Assembly: GCA_029207755.1 (NCBI GenBank)
Contig: JARCOQ010000005.1
Span: forward strand, 54,835,563-54,899,562
DNA from: Chamaea fasciata
Lineage: Eukaryota; Chordata; Aves; Passeriformes; Sylviidae
Length of the DNA stretch: 64,000 nucleotides
Reading direction: 5' to 3'
The position numbers and the translations under genes were made by a program. The notes under the pieces were generated by a model. That model was not told where the DNA came from, made no database searches, and saw only the letters and a program-made list of their open reading frames with translations. Shown here piece by piece: positions 49,886-60,115 of this stretch (positions are counted from its first letter, which is position 1; each line of letters begins with the position of its first letter).

Positions 49886-52800
49886 TTAGAACAGTTTAGT
49901 ATGTGATATATTAGAAATCAATCTTTATATTCAGTATTTTCCAGCACTCCATGAATTCTATTATCTAAATATTTCCACACTATTTTGTGATTAAAAAAAA
50001 TTCTTACTAAGGAATAAAAACTTTAATACACAAAATGGGGCTGTCTACTAATTAAAAAATGCAATGATAAGACATGATAATTGGTGCATTGAGCTTCAAA
50101 CTGTATGATTGTGTGGCTGATGATGATTTAATTCACATCTTTAATCTGGGTTTGAATTTGCTGGGCTTCCTTTATCTCACTCTGGCAAACTCTGGTTTAA
50201 TATGTGCACATTTCACAAAGCAAAGTGTGGAACACACAGGTTTCTTCCTGGCATCTACTTTCTTCCCCTCTTCTTTTTTTGCAAAATACTAATCTTTAAA
50301 ATTAACACTTGACAGCCCTGGTGCTGCACGGGAGCTCTCTTTGCTCACAAGGAACAAACTTTATGATTTGCCTGACAATCTAATGACGTATCATAATCTC
50401 TGCGGGAATGAATGATGGGTGTTCCAGCTTGGAAATACTCTACAAAAACCGAGTATTTTGTGGTGGGGAGAGAGGAAAAATGAGGAATAGAGTGGTGGAA
50501 GCAGGCAGATAATTCCTAGCATGGAAATGCAGCACCCTTAAAGCTTCCACAGTTTGAATAGCAGAGCTGTAGATCACCTTTCCTTGCAAAAATTCTTGCA
50601 GGGAAATAAAATTAAAGGAACCCCTCAAACCGTAGTCAGTGTTTACGTAAGAGAGAGATGAAGGGAACGTTCCGTGCTCCCTCTGCTGGTTCTCCAGTAC
50701 CGGTGATTACACTGACAAGGAATGAAGTTGGAATAAAGTGCTCCTAAGACTCGTGTTAATTCCATCAATCCCTTAAAGTACAAGAGAAATTATAAATTGG
50801 ATGAAAAATAAGCAATCCTTTTAAGTTACTCGAGTAGCAATGCTGAGAAATAGGCATCTTCACATGGAAGCTGTGGTAAATTTAATTCCAATTAGAGATA
50901 CAGGGGAGCTATCTACAAATACCAGTGGACACATAGACATGTTTTTTTCCATAAATAATGGACCAAAGGCTGCTACAGTGCACCACTCTACCTGCTGAAG
51001 TAAGTAACTAGATAGGGAAATGGGGAAAAACATCTCTGTCTGGCTCCATCTATCTTTGGATCTGGTTCTGCTCCCTGTCTTTTCCCAGGAATGAAAGTGA
51101 GCTGGGCTCAGCCCTTCCCCTCGATAAATTTGACCTGCATACTTGAACAGCTTAACACTTGTTAGGCCAGCATTTAGGCTGGGATGAAGGTGCTGGTGTA
51201 TTCCTACTCCTCCTGCCAGCCAGGGAAAAGGCCTGACTGAGCACAAAGCCCTTCTTGCCAGATCACTACACGAACACAAAGGGTGGAGCCACAAATGCTT
51301 CATAGAAAGCTGTGCCCCTCCTGAAGTGCACACTTTAAAACCTGACCATGAACAAGGCTTTAGGTCTCCTTCAGATTTCTTTCCTTTGGGAATATGAATT
51401 GGTTTAGGTTTCACTGGGCTGCAAACCCAGATCCTTAGAGGGATCCTTTATCAATTTCAGTATTTACCATGTACAGTAACAGGAAGCCTTGTTTTTATTA
51501 GGCCTTGAATCAAATGTGCCAAAAGACTTTATGCCAAGCTGCAGCATCAGTGAAATCTATTACATTTTATGACATAAAACATAAAGACAAATTATGTGTG
51601 TTCAGATAATCCCAATGCCTAACAAAAGCAAACACAGGAAAAAAGGTTTGTAATTGAGGTTGATAACCCACTGCTGCTGGAGGCAAAAGGCAAATGACAG
51701 GAGGGACCCTAGTGTCAGCCTTAATTATTAAATTCCAGGCTTCCTCTGATCCCTTTGGAGCCTGAACCAGTCAATTTGTATGTCTTGAATTTTCTTGAAG
51801 TTAAAAACAATCACAGAAACACTGGACAAGAGCTTCCCATCTTTAAATATACATTCCTTTATGCAAGTGCTGAGAGTGCAGGACTGGGTGCTACATTTAC
51901 TGTTTGCACTTGAATCCATATTCTGCTGCCCCATAAACCACAAGGTAAGTGATGGAAGGTTGATTTCTTAAGCAATAAACATTGAAAAAAGATTTTATAA
52001 TCCAGTATATTATAGTGGCATGACAGGCTCCATTAGAGTGCGTTAAATAAAGGTGGTTGGGATTGTTAAGCCAATGGAAGGCAGTATCCTGTACCTCCAA
52101 CTGAAGAATGAGTAATTTTTATATTTGGAAGGGTTACAGTTACAGCACTTGATTCTCAGCCTTGTTTGAGAAAGGTCTGACCTACCATTTAAGCCATATG
52201 AATCCTTTTCTGGAGCACGGTGGGCCTTGGAGTAGGTCCTGAGTCTGTGTTTTGGACCTTGTTTGTTTGATTTTCACTTTAGTAGAGGCAGACTTAATGT
52301 CTGACATCCAGCAAGCCTGGGGATTGTGTGCAAGGTGTGTTTCAGCACCTCTAAATTCCTAGCCTGCCCTGTAACCTGGGCCTTGCAACGCATTTCCTCT
52401 TTCCTTCAAACCTCAGCTCCTGGAATCATGTGATCCCTGCCTTCTTTGAGAAGTTTCCTGCCTTCTAGTTGCAGGAATGAACATGTAAGTTCAACCTCAG
52501 AGAAAGAAAGTAGGAAAAATGCCGAATTTCCTCTCTGTGAAAAAAGCCTTGGATTTTTTAAAGCCAGTTTCACTCAGGAGAAGTCTGAATCTCTGGTGAC
52601 TGTCTCTGGCTCTCCTGCAGGCTCACAGCTCGCTGGGAAGCCGCAGAGAGAAGCCGGTGGCTCACCTGCCGCCAGCAGCAGCTGCGTGAGCCCCGGACAC
52701 GTGTGGGCTGGATGTGAGCAAGGGTGAGCTGCTCTGCTCTCGGCATCCTTCCCGTGGCTCCAGCATTTGAGCCTGCAGGGCTGTCAGTCTGTCACAAGCA

Positions 52801-53692
52801 CTAAATTCATGGCAGCCTCGATGACGGCGCTGCCGCGGGCTGCGGGAGCTGCCCTGCCTGGGACAGGCTGTTCTGCCTCGCTGAACTCACGGGGCACCCA
52901 GTGGCAACGCACCTGCTGCTGCTACCGCCGCTGCAAACATTCCCCTCCCTGCGCGGCCCTCCCGGCGCCCCTGAGGATGCAGGCGATGCCTGGGACAGGC
53001 GAGAAGAGATTCCCTTATGTTTCAGCGAGCAGGGACTTTGATCCAAGGCAGCTCTACGGGGTCATAGGGACCAAGGAGAGCTGTTTCTCCTGCCTCCATA
53101 AAGCCCTCTTGGTTGTTCATCTGGGTTTTTAACTTTGCTTTTTGCTAAATGTTTTTTAAGGATGTGACCAATGCACTCTCATAACTAAGTAGTTTCTAGA
53201 GAATAACCTCAGGAAAAGAGCCACGTAAACATGGCACCTTCTTCCTCAGCAGAAAATTGTCTCCCCAAGTGTGTTTGGATTAATACCCGCAGCACAGAGC
53301 CAGATGAGCCAACAGATGCTGAAATGGATTCTATTCTCACTGTACAAGGTTGCCAAGGCTCCAGCCCATCTGTGGGTGGGAGGTAGGCCCACAGCCTTCC
53401 TTACATTTGCTGTTGTGTGCAAAGGAGCCCATCTAGGTGGGAGCAGCAGCCCCTCTGCATGGGCCTAATAACTATACACTTGGTTGGAATGCACTGCATT
53501 GGCTTCAGGTTTGGAGCCTGTGAGTAGCAACTCCAATCAGATTTTCTGTGGTATGGAGATCACAGCTTCCAGCAAAGCTCATAAGTCTGGGCATAGGTTC
53601 CAGCTGCAAGACATGGAATATGAGCATGTCCATCAAAAACAGTCACAAAACACCAAGAGCAGACTCCGTAGCAATAAGGCAGCCTGAAATGC
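49886..53692. other. Downstream intergenic region
   Basis: No gene recognised. 49886-50440 is AT-rich and partly within reach of the alternative BHLHE41 poly(A) site. A moderately CpG-rich patch is at 52620-53010. The remaining open frames look random. Confidence 0.5.
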
Positions 53693-53694
53693 AG

Positions 53695-53990
53695 AAAAAA
53701 AAAAAAAAAGCTTCACAAAATCCCAGAATGGGTCAGGCTGGAAGGGACCACCGTGGGTCATCTGATCCCACCTTCCTGCTCAAGCAGGACCATCCTAGAG
53801 CACAGGGCACAGGACTGCATCCAGAGGGTTCTGGAATCTCTCCAGTGAGGGAGACTCCACAACTTCTCTTGGCAGCACAATTTCCAGAAGCGTTTGCAGG
53901 ACTACCACTAGGAGAAACTGAGTGTCTCCTTTTAACATGTAAGTTGAACTTATTTGTTCTGCACAGGACTTAGAGGCTGGAAAAGAACTA
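53695..53990 (-). repeat. CR1 LINE 3' end with A-tract
   Basis: A run of A (53695-53709) is followed by AAAATCCCAGAATGGGTCAG, GCTGGAAGGGACCACCGTGG, GTCATCTGATCCCACC and CTCCAGTGAGGGAGACTCCA, the reverse complement of a CR1 3' end. Confidence 0.85.
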
Positions 53991-54014
53991 AAGCAGAAAA
54001 ATCTTTTTATGCTT

Positions 54015-54275
54015 TGCTTGAAACGAGAGGGCATCAGTCTTAAGCTGCACAGGGGGAGGTTTAGGTTGGACATGAGGGAATTTTTCACTGAACGGGTGAT
54101 CAGACATTGGAACTGGCTGCCCAGGAAGATGGAGTTACTATCCCTGCAGGTTTTTAAAGACTGGATGTGGCACTCAGTGCCATGGTCTGCATCACGGTGG
54201 TCTTCGATCATAGGTTGGACTCGATGATCTCAGCGGATTTTTCCAGCCTAAACGCTTCTGTGATGCTGTTAAGAG
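54015..54275 (+). repeat. CR1 LINE 3' end
   Basis: GGGGAGGTTTAGGTTGGACA, TTGGAACTGGCTGCCCAGGA, GGTTGGACTCGATGATCTCA and TTCTGTGATGCTG follow CR1 order in sense orientation and end at the family's 3' terminus. Confidence 0.9.
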
Positions 54276-54289
54276 GTCTGTCCCACTTG

Positions 54290-54770
54290 TGCACGCTAGG
54301 TTTGTCCGGAGGGCAGGAGCGCTCGGGCAGTACCTGCGCACCCACCAGGCGCGTCAGTGCGCGCAGCAGTCCTGGGACGCACCGCAGGGGACCAAGGGGC
54401 CGCTTCCCGGTGACTTGGCCAGAGAGTCCCCGGCAGCCCGGCCAGTTCCCTGGCGATCTCGCCCCGCTCCGTGTCGCCGTCCTTCCCCCCTCCGCGCCCG
54501 GCGTTTCCCGGCTCCCGCCTCGGTCCGAAGTGCGCTCCCGCCCCTCAGGCCGCCGCCGCCGTCACGCGCGCGCCCGCGTGACCGCCGCGCACGCTGCCCG
54601 GCACGTGCGCGCAGGGCCGCGCCCGCTGCGGGGAGGGCGGGAGGGGGAGCGGGCGGGGCCAGCGGCGGAGGCAGCTGCCATTGGCCGGCGCGCGGCTCGC
54701 GCTCCGCCCCCCCCGCGGCCCCACCTCCCCGCAGGAATGGCCACCCCTGGGGCGGGCGGGGTCGGGACTC
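54290..54770. promoter_or_regulatory. Orphan CpG island, promoter-like
   Basis: About 480 bp dense in CpG, unlike its flanks. It contains CACGTG (54602-54607), a GC box GGGCGGGGCC (54651-54660), CAGCTG (54672-54677), an inverted CCAAT box (ATTGG, 54680-54684) and a CG-rich inverted repeat (54562-54581). CpG density, CCAAT and GC boxes are typical of a vertebrate promoter. No coding gene begins here that I can recognise; the 215-codon open frame across it is expected from the high GC content. It may serve a non-coding RNA or act as a distal element. Confidence 0.55.
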
Positions 54771-54773
54771 CGA

Positions 54774-54995
54774 CAGAGTCGCAGGGTCGATTAGGCTGGA
54801 AGAGCCCGGGGTGATCTTCGAGTCCAACCTGTGACCGAACGCCACCGCGTCAACCAGACCGTGGCACCCAGTGCCACGTACAGCCTTTCCTAAAACACCT
54901 CCAGGGACAGCGATTTCACCGCCTTCCCGAGCAGCCCATTCCGATGTATGATCATCTTTTCTGTGAACAAATTCTTCCTGCTCTGCACTTTTGCG
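54774..54995 (-). repeat. CR1 LINE 3' end with retained CpGs
   Basis: AGAGTCGCAGGGTCGATTAG, CTTCGAGTCCAACCTGTGAC and CCGAACGCCACCGCGTCAAC match the reverse complement of the CR1 3' region, and ATTCTTCCTGCTCTGC closes it. CpG sites are still present, unlike the other CR1 copies here. Confidence 0.85.
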
Positions 54996-55004
54996 GTCTC
55001 ACCT

Positions 55005-55519
55005 TGATTATTGTGTGCAGTTTTGGTCACTGCAATGTAGGAAAGAGATTAAGCTGCTAGAGAGTGTCCAGAGGAGAGACATGGAGGTGGTGAAGGACCT
55101 CGAGGTGAAGCCACACAAGGAGCAGCTGAAGGCATTTGGTCTGTTCAGCTGGAGAAGAGGAAACTGAGGTCAGAGCTCACACTAGTTCTGCAGCTTCCTC
55201 ATGACGGGAAGAGGAGGGGCAGGCCCTGAGCTCTGCTGTGTGACCAGGGACAGGACCTGAGGGAACGGCTGGAGCTGTGTCAGGGTGGATATTGAAAGGG
55301 TCTTCCCCCAGAGACAATTATCATTCTTATTGTAGAGCCCCACAGGCTCCCCAGGGATGGTCACAGTCCCAAACCTGACAGTTTCAGGAGCTTTTGGACA
55401 ACTCTTGGGCACATGGTGTGACTCTTGGGAATCGTGTGTGCAGGGACAGGAGGTGGACTCGAGGATCCCTGTGGGTCCCTTTGAACTCAGCTCATTCTGG
55501 GATTCTGTAATGTCCAACC
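55005..55519 (+). repeat. CR1 LINE 3' region, longest copy
   Basis: GTGTGCAGTTTTGGTCACTG, GTCCAGAGGAGAGACATGGA, CTGTTCAGCTGGAGAAGAGG, CTCCCCAGGGATGGTCACAG and GGATTCTGTAATG follow the sense order of avian CR1 over about 515 bases. Confidence 0.92.
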
Positions 55520-55779
55520 AAAACCTCCCCTGTCCTCTCAGAAAGGGCTGCAAGGGGTTCAGAGTCCTGGCATTCAAGAGTTTTGCTAGATTCACACTGA
55601 GCAACCAGAAGGCAACATTATGCACGTATGAGCCCATTCTCTACAGGAAATAATAAGGACCAAGAGGTTTACAGCCCTTGAGGGCATCAGCTGGAAGGTT
55701 AATAAATCAGGGAAAACCATGGCAGAGGCTGGTTTTAAACTTAGATTCTTCTGAAATAACAATGTTGTTACTGTGATAT

Positions 55780-56095
55780 GGAATCATAGAATGGCCTGGG
55801 TTGGAAGGGACTTTGAATACCATCAGTTCCTCTCCCCTGCCATGGTCAGGGACACCTTCCACTATCCCAGTTTGCTCAGAGTCCCATCCAACCTGGCCTT
55901 GGACACAGCCAGGGATGGGGCAGCCACTTCTCTGGGAAACCCATGCCAGGGCCTCACCACCCTCACAGGAAAAATGTCCTCTTCATATCCAATCTAAACC
56001 TCCTCTCTGTCAGTGTGAAGCCGTTCCCCCTTGTCCTGTCACTCCAGGCCCTGTAAATCGTTTCTCTTCATCTTTCCTGCAACCTCTTGCAAGTC
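55780..56095 (-). repeat. CR1 LINE 3' end
   Basis: GGAATCATAGAATGGCCTGG, GTTGGAAGGGACTTTGAATA, ACCCATGCCAGGGCCTCACC and CCCTTGTCCTGTCACTCCAG are canonical CR1 3' text in reverse orientation. Confidence 0.93.
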
Positions 56096-57634
56096 ACTTT
56101 ATTTCAAAAAAATTGGTGGTGGCAGCACTGATGCAGCGGCACCTGTTGGACAGAACAGCAAGATCAAAAGATAACACAGCCACTTGAAAGGAGAAAATGA
56201 GCCTCTGGCCCTAATATGCTGCAGGTTTATACATTTTATGTTATAAGCTCACTGTAATAAAAACAGATCTTCACGGGAGCAGGGGCAGGAGCTGCCACTG
56301 TGGTTTCCTCTTCCCCAAGTGAAGATTCTAGTCAAACCAGCTGAAGCTATTTCTCAGTAACTAACTGCTAAATCATTCCGTGCAGAAGTAGGGCAAGATC
56401 CACCAGAGGAACAGTGGGCATGCCTCTGACAGCAGCTTTTGACACAGGGAGCAGGAGATGCTTCTTCCTGGGAGGAAGAATATTCAATCCCAATCACCTA
56501 CTGAGAGGTAAATACTCTTAAGTCCCGAACCATGACTCAAAGGCAGGGCTGCTCCTCTTCCAGTACGTTGTGTGAGGAGTGGTGCCCTCTGTTGTTCCAG
56601 GGAGAATCTGCTGGGAGTTAGGGAATTGAAGCCACGAATGTGAGGTGGGTTTGTTTTCTCCGGTGCTGCAGACTCTTACAGGTGCTTTGGTTCGGACATA
56701 GGGTCTGTCATGTAGAATGCACTGCCATCAGGACTTAATTTTCCAGAGTAAAGTCAGAAATTAATCGTGAAAATGGACCAACATGACTAGGAAAAATACA
56801 CTTAAAAATTAGAAAAGTGTGTAGAACAAGCAAGAATTCCTTCATAGCTGCTACAAAGGTAATTGAAGGGTATGGGAATGTGTGTGGGGAAGGGCCAGAG
56901 TTAAGGCCGTCTGTTCCCTTCGACTTCTGTTCTCTGAGAGAGGAGGAGCTCCCTTTGCTTATCAAGCTGCCATCATTAGATAATGCTCCTGGGCACTCCT
57001 AGTCTGTCTGCAAAGGAAAATGTGTTTGTGTCAACCTGGCCTGCACGAGTTCCTGCTCCTTAGCACAGCAGAGAAGTTGTGTCTGGAGTGCAGTTTGCTC
57101 TGCAGAGGGCAGAAACAAGAAGATAAAGATACATCCATGTCTGCAAAACATGAAATGGCTTTGAAAAAAGCTTAACTGACCATGGGGCTAATTCTGGTGT
57201 TGTAAATGATGAGGTAAGTACAGTTAATTAAAATGACCTTTGAGATCAATCTGTGTGCCATGCCCCAGGAGCCAGCCGTGGGAAGCACGCTCCCATCAGT
57301 GTCCTGCCAGGCCCAGAAGGTATTTCCAGGACTCCAGCTGTTTGCTATGATTGCTGAACATGCAGAGTCTGCAATACCTGCTTTTAAAAGTACACAGTAA
57401 TGTCACAGGCTTACTTGAGTTTAGTAACCCCAGGGTAGTGCATTTCAAGGAGTAGAGGGCAATTCAGCTTCCTGGCAGGGCCAGTGGGAAGGTACTTCAT
57501 GTCCCTGACTTTTGTTTTCCACAGAGATCACCACCTGTACCTTCAGGGACAAAGCTGCCTGCACTGGGGCAGCATAATGGTACTTTAGGGCTACTCTAGC
57601 ACTTTCCCTAGTGGGTACAGTTACATAATAGAAG
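56096..57634. other. Intergenic between two CR1 copies
   Basis: No gene or named repeat recognised. The short open frames have no domains. Confidence 0.5.
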
Positions 57635-57970
57635 AGAATCACAGAATGGCCTGGGGTGGAAAGGACCTTAAAGATCATCCAGTTTCACCCTCTGCCATGG
57701 GCAGGGAGATCTTCCACTATCCCACACTGTTCAGAGCCCCATCCAACCTGGACTTGGACACTGCCAGGGTTGGGGCAGCCACAGCTTCTCTGGGCAACCT
57801 GTGCCAGGGTCTCACCACCCTCACAGGGAACAATTTCTTCCTCATACCAATCTGAACCTGCCCTCTGTCAGTGTGAAGTCATTCCCCCTTGTCCTGTCAC
57901 TCCAGGCCCTTGTCAAGAGTCTCTCTCCATCTTTCCTGTAGGCTCTCCTCAGGCACTGCAAGGCCACAAT
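57635..57970 (-). repeat. CR1 LINE 3' end
   Basis: GAATCACAGAATGGCCTGGG, AAGGACCTTAAAGATCATCC, CCTGTGCCAGGGTCTCACCA and TTGTCCTGTCACTCCAGGCC repeat the text of the copy at 55780-56095, so the two belong to the same or a close CR1 subfamily. Confidence 0.93.
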
Positions 57971-58659
57971 GAGATCAAAACATCTTTATTTATACAAGCC
58001 TGTGAAGAGAGATCTCCTCCTTTCCCCAGATGTTCCTGATGCACCCACACAGCAGTGCCCTCAAGATGCAAGCCTGACTCCTTGACTGAAGGCACCTCCA
58101 CAGTGCGGGAGAGTCTTGTGAGCTTCTGGCTGGCAAGAGAAGAATTAATATAATAATATAATAATCAGGCAGAGTTACCTGAAGAGGAAACCAGAACAGA
58201 CTCAAATCATGCAAGGAGCTGAACTCCTGCATATGCTGAAACCAGCATGCTAAAATTAACAGTAAATGAAGAAAGTGATTTTGCAAACTTTGAAAACAGA
58301 TTAATCAATTAGATCTCAAAGGTAAAATCTTTATTGGTTGAACCTGGCTCAAAGTTGCTAGAGGAGAGAATAAGTCGCACCTCTTTTGAAGTGCTCTCAT
58401 TATTCACTTCAGAAGGGATGTAAGTCCTCTGCTACCAGGAAGAGGTTTAACCTCTGACTGAAGGGTTAGGGAAAGCTTCCTCTGCAAGGGAAGGCTGCAT
58501 GTGCCCAGCCAGCTCTTTCTATAAAGCTCAAGGCAGAATGTTTGGCCAGGTGGCCCCCAGCTTGACTGAACCACGGTAGGACAACTCTCTATTGGTCAGA
58601 GCAGACTTTTTAGCGAATGACCCATGTGCAAAAGTCAGTACATGGAGATGAAGGGCTTG

Positions 58660-58735
58660 TACTCCTTCTGGGAAAGCCTTCCACATCCCTGGGCTTCAGT
58701 TTCCCAAGCTGATAAAAGGAATAATGACATCTAAT
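58660..58735 (-). repeat. MIR-like ancient SINE fragment
   Basis: GGGCTTCAGTTTCCCAAGCT followed by GATAAAAGGAATAATGACAT matches the reverse complement of the MIR 3' core (CCTCAGTTTCCCCATCTGTAA, AATGGGGATAATAAT). Confidence 0.55.
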
Positions 58736-60034
58736 TAGTTGACTACATACACATATATGTGTGTGCATATATAAAAATTGTATGATTGGGATCATTGTTA
58801 TAGTAATATAAGAAAGTAGTTTTTTCCTTGGGAATTTCAGGCTGTGTTCTGCCACTGAACAAAGATGTTAAGATACTCACACTGCCCAGGCTCCTGCTTT
58901 TGCACTTGCTCACAACACCTGAATTATGTGCTTGTCCCGTGTGGCTGCACCCTGGCGGCAGTCCACTCTTCCTACCAAACAAGGGAGATGTTCCTAGAAG
59001 TAGGTGCCTCCTGCTGTAAAGTTCCTCAGATAATGTACAAAGGTAGCAGCAAGAACTTTATTGAGCAGCACATGAGATAAGGTACTGCAGGACTGATTAT
59101 TTATTGCCCTGTCAGGTGCCAGCAGCTGCATTAATTATTACTGAAATGTGTTCAGATGGCAACATCTTTAAATGATCTTTGACCTCAGAACGGAGCAGTT
59201 GGAACTCTCTGTGCTCAGACATGCTGAAGGGTGCTCGTTCTGGCCAAGACTACAGTGTAAGTGCAGCTGAGGTGTTTGTTAGTTAATTAAATTTATTTGG
59301 AGCATGCAGAAACACTTTGGAGTTGGCAAACAATGAAAAAAAGGTGCCTTCCTGCAATTCTAACTCTTGTGTGCTTTATCTCTTCAGCCACTAATGCCAA
59401 AGGCCACTTGGTATTATCAATGGAAAACTGTGAAATGGCAGCCTGTCATGGTGCATTACTGGTTACATGCACATTGCTAGAACATCCTAAGACTTGTGGA
59501 AACACTGGAACATTTAGGACCACCAAGCAAATCTCAGCCTGTTCAGTCAATTGTTTCTATCGATTAGGTACAACACACTCCCAAGCAGCACTTGCAAAAG
59601 GGTTTAGGCTGCCTCTGGTAGTAGCAGCACTTTGCAAGAAGAGAGTTGAGCATAAGTTAAAACAAGGTTTTATTCTTCTACTTGCTTTCCCTTTTTACCC
59701 CTCTAGAAAAAGAAATCTACTTAAAGCTAAACAAGAATTCACCTTCAGAAACCCCCAGCTCCCCTCAACACACCTGCATCTTGCTCTCACTGCAAGGTAA
59801 AGCTAACTCTGAGTGACTTTTTGTCACCCTCTTGTATCTTGGTAGGATACAAAACACACTTCATGCTGCAGTATCTGGATGGCACAGCCAAGTTCAGGAC
59901 CACGTTGTGCTCAGTATTATTTGCCAAACAAATAGGAATCAAGACACTGTTCCCCACGTGGCCTGCCGTATATATAGACAAAGTCAAAGGGGATGAGGGA
60001 GTATTATCTCAGGCTTACAGTGGGGGACTCCAAT

Positions 60035-60115
60035 CCACCAGGATTACAGCAGCTTGCCCAAGGTCACTCATAGGAAATCTGTGGCAGAGCTGGGAAATGA
60101 AACGAGAACTTCCCA
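60035..60115 (+). repeat. MIR-like ancient SINE fragment
   Basis: AGCAGCTTGCCCAAGGTCAC, then GGCAGAGCTGGGAAATGAAA, then ACGAGAACTTCCCAG is the 3' end of a MIR-type element. Confidence 0.55.

Noticed and set aside
54167..54814. 215-codon frame across the orphan CpG island
   Set aside because: High GC content removes stop codons. The frame begins inside one CR1 copy and ends inside another, so it is not a conserved gene.
59297..59800. 168-codon plus-strand frame
   Set aside because: Starts with a non-ATG codon and shows no domain, signal or splice context.
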